64,000 bases of DNA from Prorocentrum cordatum (Eukaryota; Sar; Dinophyceae; Prorocentrales; Prorocentraceae): NCBI GenBank assembly GCA_963575745.1, contig CAUYUJ010021037.1:167001-231000 (forward strand). Reading direction: 5' to 3'. Below, piece by piece: positions 21,655 to 32,520 of the stretch. Position 1 is the first letter of the stretch. The number at the start of each line of letters is the position of its first letter. The position numbers and the translations under genes were made by a program. The notes below the pieces were generated by a model. The model saw only the letters and a program-made list of their open reading frames with translations. It did not search any database and had not been told where the DNA came from.

Positions 21655-21805
21655 GACTTCGTGATGTGTTCCTGACGTGGACCCCCGCGGTCTGGGCCCA
21701 TTCCCCGGGCCGGTTTTTGATCCCGAATCTTTCGGTGGACGGTCCCGAGGGCCTGCAAGGGCCCCTGGAGGCAGAGGATAACGACAAACCTCCCGTCATG
21801 AGCGA
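21655..21805 (+). repeat. 'GTCGTGA-ended' dispersed repeat copy
   Basis: 'cgtgatgtgttcctgacgtg', 'cccattccccgggccgg', 'ggacggtcccgagggcctgc' and 'cctcccgtcatgagc' in family order. A shorter right-half copy lies at 21372-21445. Confidence 0.6.
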
Positions 21806-22114
21806 CGATCAGAATCGGGTCCTACGCGAGATGGCATAGCGACCTTACGCCACAGCTTCAGCGGGCCGCCAGCGTGGCGCGCTACATTGGAGACAAGGGC
21901 GCTTACGCGCCACCTAACGCGGGCAGCTCACGCGCCAATGTCGGCGCAAGTGAACCCGTTTTCCTCGTCGATCATTATCCGACGGGGTGATCTCGGGGAG
22001 GCGCCTTCTGCGCGGCGAGGAGCTCTTGCACGGTGAACTGGCGCACGTCGGACTGCTGCTGCCCCTGCGCCTTCTGGGCCTGCAAGTCCCGCCCCCCCGT
22101 CTCTTGACGGGGAG

Positions 22115-22205
22115 GAGGAGGAGGGGGAGGAGGAGGAGAAGGAGAAGGAGGAGGAGGAGGAGGAGGTGGAGGAGGAGGAGGAGGAGGAAGAGGAGGAGGA
22201 GCCGC
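22115..22205 (+). repeat. GGA microsatellite
   Basis: GGA/GAG triplets with GAA and GTG interruptions. Confidence 0.9.
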
Positions 22206-23005
22206 AAAGGGAGGAGAAGAAGGAGGAGGCACAAGAATCCAGGAGGCCCAATAATCGGAGGAAGAAGGGACGCGGGCTGGAACCCCGCGTCAGGCTGCCC
22301 GGAGGGCCCCCCGAGCCTCTCCCGAGGCAGCTCTCTCCCGCCCTTCGTCCGATGTCGCCATGAGGTCTCTCGGGAGGCGCGGGGGTTGGCCCCTGAGCAG
22401 CCCCGTCGCCTTCGCAGACCAGGGAGAGCACCGGCTATACACCTGCGCCGATCCTGGCCAGGCCCGTCCTGGGCCCATAGTAGGTGTGTGCGCCCTGCCA
22501 GCTTGGGCAGGAAGGCAGACACACCGATCCTGAGCCCAGGATCGGCCTGCCCAGGATCGGTGCAGGTGTGGCACTGGTGCCCTCCGAAGACCTCCAGCCA
22601 CGGCGGCGCGCACAAGGGGGGCAGGGAGAGGGGGAAAAGGCTTCCAGAAGTAGGCTGCTCCTTAGAAGGCGTCGGCCCTGGATCTGCCGATGGGGCCCGC
22701 GCCTTCAAAGAAGCGGGGGCGCTTCTAAGAAGCCTCCCACCCCTCCCCTTACCTGCCTCTGCGCGTGGCAGACAGACGGCTTCAAGATGGGGGCACGCTC
22801 GACCTGGGAGCCCTCTTCTGCCCTCACGGGCGAAGATAGAAACGGCACCCGTGAACAGGAACCATAGGCATGGCATGACAACCGAAAGAACGGCCTGGTG
22901 AGCATCAGCATCAAGACCGAACTTCTATGTTCTATCTCCTGTCATCTGGGCATCATCCCTCGAGGCCCCATCTGCGAATAAGGCTGGCCCGCAGCGCAGG
23001 CGGCA
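22206..23005. other. No gene seen
   Basis: GC-rich. A 'cctgggc..aggatcgg' motif repeats near 22450-22560, but no element boundary is visible. Confidence 0.4.
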
Positions 23006-23058
23006 CTCCTCCTCCTCCTCCTCCTCCTCCTCCTCCTCCTCCTCCTCCCCCTCCTCCG
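23006..23058 (+). repeat. CCT microsatellite
   Basis: Pure TCC run of about 50 bases. Confidence 0.95.
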
Positions 23059-24756
23059 GGTTCTGAGAAGGCCTGTCCCTCTCACTTCCCACCTCGGCGC
23101 GCCGCTGGCCCCCCGCCCCACACCCAAACGCATGCAGAAATCTGTGGGTCCACTATCATGGCGCTGCCGTTGAGGCGGCTTGAGCAGTGTCCAAGAGCTC
23201 CGCGTCCCCATAAACAGAGGTGCGCGTCAAAATGCTGAGGTCGCGGCGACATCCTTCTGAAAAGTCCATCTTTCCTTAGACTCTTCTGTTGTTCATGGCG
23301 CATGCCTGATCGATGCCAAAGAGTCGGCATACAACCTTGCCGCAGGACCGTCATAGCCCTTGTCCCCCGAATGAGACCAACAGTCGTAGAGAATGCGTCC
23401 GAGTGTATTTCTAGATTCTGACAAGTTTACTTGCATCTAGGAGGGACTCCTGAGCTGTCACAAAAAGCGACGGGGAGTGAACAGCTGGCACCCGGGAAGG
23501 GTCGGGAGGGACGACAGGGTAGGATAGCAAAAGGCAGTGTAGATAATCAGCTCGCGTAGCTGGCTTTCCTGGCGCGGGGAGGCGCCTCTGCATCGAGGAA
23601 TGGGCCCAGCGGCGGGGCCAAGACCAGCTGCACGCAGCAGATCTCGAGGCCCCTCTTCTGCCCTTCTCCTACCCTTCTTGTCTGGCCCGAGCGAGGTCCT
23701 TGCGTCTGTGGAGCCGCCCTGTGAACAACATCGCGACGTCTGTTGTCTCTGGGCCCTCCCCCCCCCCCCGGCTGACACCGGGAGGCGGGAGCGGGGTCGC
23801 AGGGGAAGAGGCGGCTCCAGGGTCTGAAAGTGGCCGCGCGTGGATCCCGAACGGGCGCAGGGTCCAGGCAGGAAGGCAGGGGCGGTCAGTGGCGACGACG
23901 GCGGCGACGACGAGCCTGTGGCGACGGCGACGATGAGACCCACGAAGGTGGGGAGGGGGGCAGCGCAGCGGGGGAGGGAGAGGGGACGCGGTCAGAGAAG
24001 AGAAGGGGGCCATTGCCCTCTTGGGCCTTCTGCGGCCTTCGGAGTGGGGGTGGATCCCACGACGCAACCCTGAACTAGCAAAGCGCAAGCGCAAGACGTT
24101 CTCCAAGTTAGGCCCCCCTGCAACCCTGTCGTACGCAACATGTCATGTGAAGACGGCTGTTTTCAGCAAGCCAGAATGGCAGAGTGCCGATCCACAAGCT
24201 TGAAGTCAGCACACGCTGCGCCAGGCGCAACGTGTCTCCCAGAGGATGCAACATACACAATGCAAAGTGCCCCTGACCCTGATCTGACCTGTGAAGGAGT
24301 GCTCACGAATCCGACGGGCCTCAATAGGGGAGGGATCCTCACGAGGAGGGAAGTGAACCCTCAATGGAAAACATATAATGCGATTGCGGCCAGCAGCATC
24401 GGTAGTCGGATTAGTACGGGGATCAGACAAAATAGCAGGAGGAGCAAGGAGACGCATCGAGGAGGGCGGAGATGCGCCAACCGCAGCGAAAGGGCCTGCT
24501 GCTGCTGCTTCTCGAACTGGTCGAAGATGGAAAGTCGATTGTTGTTGGTCTGGGAGGCGTCCTTGCCGGTATCCTGGCATGACCAAAACGGGGGCCGATT
24601 TGATTCGGGGTGACAGGCAGCAACTTGTGCCGACCGCGACTGCTGCTGGCTGATCTAGGATCGCCAGCCGTGGCGGAAAGCCGAATTATCTCTTGCGAGG
24701 TGTGTCGCTCGAATCTCGCGCGCCCTGCCGAGCAGATCCGATGCGGGCCAGCCCCC
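23059..24756. other. No gene seen
   Basis: About 1.7 kb without a recognisable repeat, domain or RNA gene. Open frames overlap on both strands, as expected for GC-rich DNA. Confidence 0.4.
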
Positions 24757-24930
24757 TGCAGTCAACCCGTATAGTAAGGACGCGCACTAAGGATGCAAAG
24801 GCCTTGGAAGGCCGTTTCGACACCTTTCGAGCTGAGCGTGGCCAGAGAACGTGGCCAGGGATGGGCCAAAAGGGACGGATGCAATGGTAACCTTGGAAAG
24901 TTGCTCATTCTTGCTGCGCGGGCTGACCGT
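24757..24930 (+). repeat. ~160-bp dispersed repeat, copy 3
   Basis: 'cagtcaacccg', 'ctaaggatgcaaaggccttg', 'ggccagagaacg' and 'accttggaaagttgctcatt' in the order of the 8.97-kb copy. Confidence 0.65.
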
Positions 24931-25007
24931 GCAGTCAAAACCATGAGAGAAGGACCACTCTGGGCGTAGGAACGGCTCTGCCCTTCGGGCCGCTCGTCAG
25001 CCTAGGA

Positions 25008-25167
25008 GTAAGTCGGGCATGTCCCCCTACAAGTGCATTTCGGAAGAAAAGCAAGACACTAAGCCAAACATGCCACCGTCATGGTCAAACATATCAGGAA
25101 CATCGTCCCCTGACGATGTCGTTTGACTATGCTTGAGTATTCCTCCTGTAGGGACATGCCCGACTTA
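25008..25167. mobile_element. MITE-like element B, copy 2
   Basis: Left end 'gtaagtcgggcatgtccccc' then 'taca'. The right end in reverse complement is 'gtaagtcgggcatgtccct' then 'acagg'. The interior carries a second inverted pair, 'gtcaaac' and 'gtttgac', around 'catcgtcccctgacgatg'. The 160-bp length and shared ends tie it to 16367-16513. Confidence 0.7.
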
Positions 25168-25179
25168 CGCCTACTCCGA

Positions 25180-25345
25180 GGAGGAGGCGGCGGCGGAGGA
25201 GGAGGCGGCGGAGGAGGAGAAGGAGGAGGCGGAGGAGGAGGAGGAGGAGAAGGAGGCGGCGGCGGAGGAGGAGGCGGCGGAGGAGGAGGAGGCGGAGGGA
25301 AAGGAGGAGGCGGCGGAGGAAGAGGAGGCGGAGGAGGAAACTCTC
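25180..25345 (+). repeat. GGA/GGC microsatellite
   Basis: GAGGAGGCGGCGGAGG-type units immediately right of the MITE-like element. Confidence 0.9.
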
Positions 25346-25624
25346 GCCGTGGCCAGCGCTTTCGCACGGCGGCCGCACGCAAATCTCGGGGCTGTGGCGG
25401 AGCCGCTCGGCTCGCCGCCGCAGCGCCGCCGCTGGTGGCACGACGGCTGCAGCCCAGACGCCCCTCGGACTGCAGTGGGGGCCCGACCACAAGAGACCTT
25501 CCTGAGACCCCAGGACGTTTATTGATTACTGGTGTGGGAACGTCACGCTCTCCATGGCCAAACCATCGAAATCCAAGAAGCCCAGGGCGCCCTGGAGGCA
25601 AGCAACGTGTTTCTTGGCATGGGT

Positions 25625-25800
25625 CTCCCCTGTAATGATAAAATCAGCACGGAAGGTTTTTCCTAAATTTCGGCCTCTGGTGGCCCTCACCGGCCCTCGG
25701 GACCGTCAACATAATGACTCTGGATGGAAAACGGGTCCAGGGTAAAGTGGGTCGAGACCTCTGAGGGTCGAGGTTATGAAACAACCATGACGTCGGGGGT
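25625..25800 (-). repeat. 'GTCGTGA-ended' dispersed repeat copy
   Basis: 'tttcggcctctggtggccct', 'gggaccgtcaacataatgac', 'gggtcgagacctctgaggg' and 'aaccatgacgtcggggg' in family order. Confidence 0.6.
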
Positions 25801-26229
25801 CCGGGGCTGCAGCCCAGACGCCCCTCGCGCACGCTTCGCTGCCATGTCTGCGCCAGCGCGTCTCCAGAGGCATGGCCGGCCTCTGGGTCGAAGACACACC
25901 TTGTCGCTGTTGGCGCTGCTGGCTCCCTTGCCTTTGTACGCCTCCATGGTTCGTGTGACTGCTACTGTTATCATTCGTCCTCCTCGCGCGCAGCAACGGG
26001 TTCGTCCTTGTCCTCCACCTCATTTCACTCCTCCTCCTCCTCCTCCTCCTCCTCCGTCTATGATGGCAGCTCTTCCAAACATGTTTCACAAAGACCTGGA
26101 GGGTTTCGGCGCTCAACGAATCCGCTAGGCCACGATACCCATGCTGGGCACGACGATGACATGATCCTTCGACCTGGCTGCGGAGGCTGCATGGGTGATG
26201 CGTATGCTGTGCGATCGATAGTACATACC

Positions 26230-27107
26230 TTTTCTCCTGCAGTGGAGGCATGGCAGCCTGCGCAGTCGAAGTGGGATCCTAAGAGACGTGTACTTGAGGT
26301 TCGTGATCCTTTCTCTCAGGAGTTGCTTGAGCTATCGTGGGGAATCGTCCTACGTCGGTCGCTGAGCTCGTATCTCTCAGCAAGGCTTCAAGCCGGGAAC
26401 TGGATAAGGCGCTGGAACCTAGGTGGTACCGACAGATTATCAGGAAGCAATCTTATCTTGTGACTCTCCGTGGGCGTGGAATTGGTGCTGCGGTTTGTTT
26501 ACTGCGAGATGGGACGTTTCACTGTCCTGGAGCGCACTCTTCGGTCGTTCGGAGTCTCGGAGCTATGATGAATGCCACGGCCCGACATGGGCCCGAGTTG
26601 CTATCACAAATTGATGCTTTACGATGTGGGTGGTGTACAATTGGGGCATTACGGTCACTAGCTAGTGTTCCTCATCGATTACGTCGGGCCATGCTTATCA
26701 CCAAGATATATCGTACAGCTGCATCTGGGATCGAGGCCTGGGTCCCCACTGCACGAGATATGAGTCGGCGTTCCTCGGCAGTCATATGCACGGCGTGCTA
26801 TGCGAGGGCAACCATGCGATCTGGACGCTGCTGGCCATCCTCGCAGCATGACTCATGCGGAATGTGTTCGTTGGTGGCGGCTTGCGCCGCTAGGAGTGGA
26901 CGCACGCGCGCGCGTAACCTTCAATTGCTGCAAGAAGTGGGGCGATGCCAGTCTACACATCGCCAAGGTAGTGCGGCGTTGTTTGGAAACTGGTGTGCGA
27001 GCTCTACCTCATTAAAGTGGACGGGGGGTTGGCTGACGGTGCGAATCCTTGGCGAACATGTTTTGGGCTGCTCTGTACGATTTATCCAGAATCGAGGCGG
27101 GGTCTAG
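26230..27107 (+). pseudogene. Decayed LINE-like ORF2 fragment (post-RT region)
   Basis: Two overlapping plus frames (to 26463 and from 26337) share low-GC codons unlike the surrounding DNA. Around 26640-26760 the second frame reads LRRAMLITKIYRTAASGIEAW, then short charged segments. This resembles the connection region downstream of LINE reverse transcriptases, where a basic stretch is followed by a G-x-E-x-W block. No catalytic motif is present and the frame shifts at least once. The assignment rests on overall pattern only. Confidence 0.35.
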
Positions 27108-27439
27108 ATTGTGGGAGGAGCTTGACGGATGCTTTAAGAACCTGATCACCAATGGTACTGTCGGAGCATACTTTTGAACATGCATATTCCTTAGCTTCGC
27201 AGCTTCGTGTAGACAGCAGCTGTTCCACCGTGTTCGGTGCATGGTCGCGGTATTGATCGAGAGGCGAATCTATCGACCTTGGTGGGGCACGATCACCTAT
27301 ACATGTGGTTTGGTTTACCTGATGAGGGGCGGGCACCCTGTAGGTCATGCGTACCGATTGACTCTGGGATACACACACCATCGCACACCATGGATATCGA
27401 ATGCCGGGGCATGTTCTGGCTTAAACGAACCAATGTCCT

Positions 27440-28330
27440 GTGTGCGGCACTGTGATTGGAGAACGTGTGTCATGCAAACGATGTGCCGTGGGTATCGTGT
27501 GCCTGGCAGGTCTCGGAACACAGGAGCAGTGGTCACCCCAGCTTGTTGATCCTGTCCACTGTGTGACTTTGAAGGCGCAGAATTTGTTGGGTTCCAGGGG
27601 CACCTCGGAACACATCGTCACCTGGCTCCGCCTGCTGTGCTATCCATCTCTGCCCGCTCGCGCCGATGGCTCTCCAGGGATGGATACCCAGCCGCCCTGG
27701 ATGCTGCAGGAAGAGGAATGCGACGATGGAGGCGGAGAGGAGAAGGCACCAAAGCAGAGCAGGATCGCAGACGAGGCTCGGGGGAAGGCTCACGGTGGCA
27801 GCGTGCTCGTGGCTTTAGTTAAGGTGCTGACCAAGCTAGCGTTGGCCAAGTGAAGCGACATCCGCGACTTGTGCGGGGCCGTCTTCATAACTTTTTCTCG
27901 TGGCCGCCGACCAGGTGGACGTCAAGGCAGGGAAGGAGGAGGGGGTGAAGTACCACAAGGAGGCGCTGCGAAGGAACGAGGAGGGGGGGGAGCTCCGACG
28001 ACCTGGGGCAGCCTTGTTTGCACATGTTCGTGGTGATGCTGCGGGCGATGGGCCAGGATCCGCAGTGTCCAGAGTCGTGGAAGCCCGTGTTCAACAAGCG
28101 GTGGAAGGAACAAGTCATGCTTCTACTGCTCCAGGGGCTGGCCGGGCTCAATCGTCATTGTTGTGTGAGGCCCACGCGCAAGGTCGAGGGGAACGGAGAC
28201 AAGTTGACGGCCACCTTCTGCGTGGACGCACAGCTTCCAGACCTCGAGCGTGCGATGGTGGTCTACTTTACCCAGGTCGGAGGTCAGCGGAAAATCGGAG
28301 CGCCCCCCAGGGGCGCGCTGAAAAATGAGA
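27440..28330 (+). pseudogene. Possible retroelement ORF1 remnant, frameshifted
   Basis: GC-rich-codon frames on the plus strand read in succession. One ends at TGA (27851-27853) after ALVKVLTKLALAK. The same frame continues with SDIRDLCGAVFITF. It is then picked up by frames carrying a KEEGVKYHKEALRRN helix and LHMFVVMLRAMGQ. The change of frame falls in a run of eight G near 27985. The pattern of a basic helical segment followed by an LG.P.LH-like block recalls ORF1-like proteins common in dinoflagellate retroelements, from memory only. I assign no function. A GA-rich run at 28322-28345 follows. Confidence 0.35.
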
Positions 28331-28739
28331 GAGAGAGAGAGAGAAGCGGCGAAGTTATTAGAGAAGTTAAACCAGCAGTAGATCTCGATATTGACAGTCG
28401 TCTACATCCGTTCGTGGGTAGTGATTTCGGCAACTGGTGGAAAGAGAAGAGAGGTACCGCCGCTTCTGCTGCCAGTAGCGTGTCACCTCCTTCATCGTCC
28501 TCCAAGCCCTCCGAAGTACGACTCAGCCTAGATACCTTGTTTGTCGGGGGTCCCTGGGGCATGAAACGAAGCGCGTTGAATGGTGCCCTAGCTCCCCTCC
28601 AGCTGGAATCCCCAGCTTGGGCGTGCCGTGGCCCGAACGTTCCACCGCCTGCAGAGTCAGGTGGCAAAATGCGGCCTGACCGCCACTCAGTCACCCAGGC
28701 GCCACTCAGGCGTCAGACCCCCAAGAAATTCCAGTTCAA

Positions 28740-29066
28740 TTATGATACTCCGAGAATGTCGGGCATGCCCCACACCCCGCTGCCCTCGTCTGCCTCGAAG
28801 ACGCATAGGCGATGTCCTTCAAGTTGAGCTCGAGCGATCCTGCACTCGAAACGCTTGGCTCGCTTGTCGTTACGCGCGCCCCTTGCCGTACCCGGCTGGG
28901 CAAGGCTGATCCACGCGAGCTTCGGCCGCTGGTGGCGCAGGGAGTCCGCCCACCTATCCTCTTGCCCGAGGAACCGGTGAACATCGCAGTTGCGACCCAC
29001 CGCATATCCGCATCCGCGCAGCGCACTCTGGCATAGGTTCTGCAAGTCGCCGAACACCCATGCCAA
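28740..29066 (-). pseudogene. Copia-like Pol fragment downstream of Gag-protease
   Basis: A minus frame with strongly GC-ending codons lies just 3' of the Gag-protease stop. It reads RPKLAWISL, then a basic KRAKR segment, then HRLCVFEADEGSGVW and a TAA at 28740. In dinoflagellate copia-like polyproteins a region of the form 'P-x-L-x-W-x-S ... E-x-x-x-S-x-W' follows the protease; that comparison is from memory. It is out of frame with the ORF above, and no integrase or reverse transcriptase follows, so the element is truncated. Confidence 0.4.
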
Positions 29067-29132
29067 TGGCGGTCTCCCCTGTACTTCTCTGGCGCCCCCG
29101 CCGCCCCGAGCACCAAGATGGGGAGCCTGCGA

Positions 29133-32000
29133 TCAGAGTTGCAGGCCGCCCTTGTCGGGCTGCCCGCCAGAACTGCTCGCGGCGGTTCCGCTGCTGGATG
29201 ACGTTGCGGTAGTACTCTTCTTACTCGCCATGCTGGGCGCCGTCGGAGTTGGCGAAGTCGCTGCTGTCGGGAAGGTGGTATCGGACGCAGCTGACGTAGC
29301 CAATGCCATGGTCTTTGTCGGCCCTGCACTCCTCGATGTCGTCAGCTCGTCGTGCAGGTCGCAGGGCAACATGAGATGGCCAGCATGGCTCTCCTCCAGG
29401 TGGTACTGTGCCGATCCAGGGCTCAGCCGCAGCGAATAGCCACCTGGGCCGATGCGGTGCAGCCTGTTGTTGAAGCAGTCCAGCAGGGTGCGCTGGCCCC
29501 GCAAGGACTTCCGCCCGAGCAGCGCTGGCACGCTTCTGTTCGGGAGCACCGGTGCTTCATCGGTAGCAGCTTGACCTCCCTGCAGTGCCAGTTGATAACG
29601 ATGAGAGTGAGTCGCTTGCTGAGAACCTGAGCCCACGCCGCCAACCTCGAGCGTCTTGCCGAGGGGTGTGCGAACTGGTGGTGGGAGTCCTGCCTGTCGC
29701 TGCTTCTCGGCCATCCGATGGCCCCACTCGTCGCCAGTGAGGTTGCCTGGGCTCCCAGGCTCCACAAGCAAGGCTTCGCCGCTCTTGTTCTTCATGCGTG
29801 TGCGGACCGGGCAGGTCTCCTCGGTGGCGCTCTCGAGTCGGTCCACTCGCCACCACGGAAACCATTCGATGCTCGTCTTCACGTCGGTGTGGTCCTCTGC
29901 GCTCGCCTGTATCTCTGCCATCATGTCGTGCTCCGTGATGTCGTCGAGCACGTTGAAGGTCTCCCAGTCCAAGGCCTCGCGGCCGTCGTCCTCGTCGAGG
30001 TCGCCGATCTGCGCGCCAGGCGTCTGGATATCGTCCGTGAGGTAGCGTAGTACTCCAGCCATCGATCCTGTCCTTGGCTGCGCCGGGGAAGGTGAGTACG
30101 CGGCCAGCACTGGATCCGCGGCTTGTGAGCCAGGTGTCTGTGAACCCGTCGTGGCGCTAGGCGCGCTCCAAGCCGTGAAGTGCTTGCCCTTGCCCTTGCC
30201 CTTGCGCTGGGGGCAGGAGGCCGCGAGGTGCGTCTTCGAGTCGCACTCGTGGCATCGCGTGACCCGGCCGCCCCTGCCCCGAGGGTTGGTGGCACTCGGC
30301 GAGCCCGCCATGTAGTGCTTGCCACCCTTCTTCCTCTTGCCCTTGCCTCCTGCCATGGATCCAGGATTCACAACTGATCCGCCGAAGTGAGATCCCTTGC
30401 CATGACCTCGTCCTCGTCCAAAACTGCTGCCCTTCCCGCTGCTCATGCGCATGGACCAGTTGCTGCGCGGGAAGCGTGCGCGGCGGCTGCCGCGATGGAC
30501 GAAGTGACGGAACCTGCGCTTGGCAAACAAGTACTCGTGCAGCAGCGCGTCGTAGTCCCAGCCCTCGGAGTCACCGCAGTACTCCTGGAGCTCCTCTGGC
30601 GTGAACTCGGATATGTCCAGGTCGCCATCGTCGGTCATCGAGTCCTCGTCACCAGGTTCGTCCTCATACAGATAGCTCACACAGGTTGCACAGCAATCGT
30701 AGCCCTCCTCGTCCTGGACAACGTAGTGCTGAGAAGAGTTGCCGTGCGCGGCCGATCCCGTGCTGCTCACGCCGGCAGCACTTTGTCCGTACATGCATGC
30801 GGCCGTGTCACTCCATGTTGCTGCGCCGTTGGCGCCATCGCCCGTAAACCGATGCTGACCGTGGTGTCCCTTGCCGCGGTAGCCTTCGGCCAGGCTCTGC
30901 GGTCCCGCGTGCGTGTGCTCCGCGGAGTGCCCCTGCTGCCGCACCATGCCTATCACCGTGTTCAGCTGATCCGTCGTCGTTGGCAACTGGCCGTTGTTGC
31001 TCTGCAGCACGAGGGGGTACACCGCCTTGGGCACATGCATCGCCTCCAGGAACAGCAGAGCGAGCACGGGCGTCGGGAGCACGAACTGATCGTCGAGTTG
31101 ACCCACTCGTTCGCGCAGCGCCTCGAAGCGGGTGACCGCATCGTCGACGCTCTCCCGCTCCTGATGGCGGACGGCGAGTAGCTCCACGATAGTGCTGATC
31201 GACGTCTGCACATCAAGCGGGCCGAAACGCCGTCGGAGTCCAGCGATCAGCATCTGCACGCCGTCCTCGATCTGGTTGCCAAGCCCATCGGACCTGCCCA
31301 GCGCGATGTTCTCCACCGGCAAATCGCGACAGAGGTCCTTCGCCGTGCCGCCCAGGCGCTGGACGATAGCTGGGCCACGCTGTGGGGGCTGCAGCTCCGT
31401 CGCGGCACACCACAGCATCACGTCCTGGACCCACAGGCGGAAAGGGTAGCCCCGCTGCTCGAGATACGGAGCCCAGAACGGCGGGACCTTTGACGTACTC
31501 TGCTGGACCAACTCTGCTGCCGGCAGGCCTTGTGGTTGCTGGTCATGCGCATGGGGCCCCCAGGCAGGTGCTGGCAGGCGCGACTCGCCGATGCGATGGC
31601 CCCGCTGCGGCGTCATCGGTCTGCACCTCTGGGGCTCCGCCAGCGAGAGCACACAGCTGGCTGCAGTGGTCAGAAGGCCGATGACCGTGATGAACTTCAT
31701 GATCTTGCCGAGACTCGAGTGCCTCGCCAGAGGCGACGAGGAAGAGCTTCCAGTTCTCGTCCTGGTGGCCTGTGTCGCACAGGCCGCACGCGAAGTCGAA
31801 GTAGCACAGGTACAACGCCTTGGGCTCGTCCGTCTTCCGCTGCCGTGGTCGTCGCGCACAGGGCCGGCAGAGACTGCAGCCGACCCTGCAGAGCCCTCCG
31901 GCTCCGCTACCAGAGTCGAATGACCTCTGGTGAGCTTCTCCCCCGCCTCCTCGGGGCCAAACGGCCCTACCGTCCCTGAGATGATCGTCACCATCGCCAT
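29133..32000 (-). CDS. Ty1/copia-like Gag with retropepsin-like domain
   Basis: The frame opens at an ATG at 32000 and reads 955 codons. The capsid-like part (about residues 165-330) has PPFWAPYLEQRGYPFRLW, LGGTAKDL and ERESVDDAVTRFEALR. A CCHC zinc knuckle C-x2-C-x4-H-x4-C lies at 30254-30213 (about residues 583-596) within Gly/Lys-rich sequence. A retropepsin-like domain follows, with LVEPGSPGNLTG (about residue 745) and VPALLG. The usual active-site Asp of LVDTGS is Glu here (codon 29762-29760), so protease activity is doubtful. Codon use suggests that 31850-31715 was once read in another frame (YLCYFDFACGLCD...), implying two compensating indels in the N-terminal part. No LTRs were found and Pol is missing after the stop, so this is a degraded element. 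Confidence 0.7.
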   Translation of the reverse strand: MAMVTIISGTVGPFGPEEAGEKLTRGHSTLVAEPEGSAGSAAVSAGPVRDDHGSGRRTSPRRCTCATSTSRAACATQATRTRTGSSSSSPLARHSSLGKIMKFITVIGLLTTAASCVLSLAEPQRCRPMTPQRGHRIGESRLPAPAWGPHAHDQQPQGLPAAELVQQSTSKVPPFWAPYLEQRGYPFRLWVQDVMLWCAATELQPPQRGPAIVQRLGGTAKDLCRDLPVENIALGRSDGLGNQIEDGVQMLIAGLRRRFGPLDVQTSISTIVELLAVRHQERESVDDAVTRFEALRERVGQLDDQFVLPTPVLALLFLEAMHVPKAVYPLVLQSNNGQLPTTTDQLNTVIGMVRQQGHSAEHTHAGPQSLAEGYRGKGHHGQHRFTGDGANGAATWSDTAACMYGQSAAGVSSTGSAAHGNSSQHYVVQDEEGYDCCATCVSYLYEDEPGDEDSMTDDGDLDISEFTPEELQEYCGDSEGWDYDALLHEYLFAKRRFRHFVHRGSRRARFPRSNWSMRMSSGKGSSFGRGRGHGKGSHFGGSVVNPGSMAGGKGKRKKGGKHYMAGSPSATNPRGRGGRVTRCHECDSKTHLAASCPQRKGKGKGKHFTAWSAPSATTGSQTPGSQAADPVLAAYSPSPAQPRTGSMAGVLRYLTDDIQTPGAQIGDLDEDDGREALDWETFNVLDDITEHDMMAEIQASAEDHTDVKTSIEWFPWWRVDRLESATEETCPVRTRMKNKSGEALLVEPGSPGNLTGDEWGHRMAEKQRQAGLPPPVRTPLGKTLEVGGVGSGSQQATHSHRYQLALQGGQAATDEAPVLPNRSVPALLGRKSLRGQRTLLDCFNNRLHRIGPGGYSLRLSPGSAQYHLEESHAGHLMLPCDLHDELTTSRSAGPTKTMALATSAASDTTFPTAATSPTPTAPSMASKKSTTATSSSSGTAASSSGGQPDKGGLQL

Positions 32001-32139
32001 GAGATACGGTCCTGAAACTGAGATGGAATCTTTATCTCTCTCTGTCGACAGTTCGGCCGGGCTGGCCGCCCGGCTGGTTGAGCCTGAAAGGCTGCAGTGC
32101 ACACAGCATGCTGCTCGCGCCTCTCCCCTGCACCCTTTC

Positions 32140-32520
32140 ACTGGAGGAGGAGAAGGAGGAGGAGGAGGAGGAGGAGAAGAGGAGGAGGAGGAGGAGGTAG
32201 GAGGAGGTAGAGGAGGAGGGGGGGCGGATCCGGAGGCGGAGGAGGAGGAGGAGAAGCAGGAGGAGGAGGAGGAGGAGGAGGAGGAGGAGAGGAGGAGGAG
32301 GAGGAGGAGGAGAAGGAGGAGGAGGGAGGAGGGAGGAGGAGGAGAAGGAGGGAGGAGGAGAAGGAGTAGAGGAGGGGGAGGCGGAGGCGGAGGCGGAGGT
32401 GGAGGAGGAGGAGGAGGAGGAGGAGAAGCAGGAGAAGGAGGGGGAGGAAGAGGAGGAGGAGGAGGAGGAGGAGAATGAGGAGGAGGAGCACGAGGAGGAG
32501 GAGGAAGAGGAGGAGGAGGA
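32140..32520 (+). repeat. GGA microsatellite
   Basis: Long imperfect GGA tract. The minus-strand Gag frame stays open through it only by virtue of the triplet period, so the Pro/Ser/Leu-rich extension upstream of 32000 is not real protein. Confidence 0.95.

Noticed and set aside
32077-32097. Third SL-like match (15 of 21) 77 bases upstream of the Gag ATG, minus strand
   Set aside because: By rough calculation about one 15/21 match is expected by chance in this much sequence, and no insertion boundary supports it.
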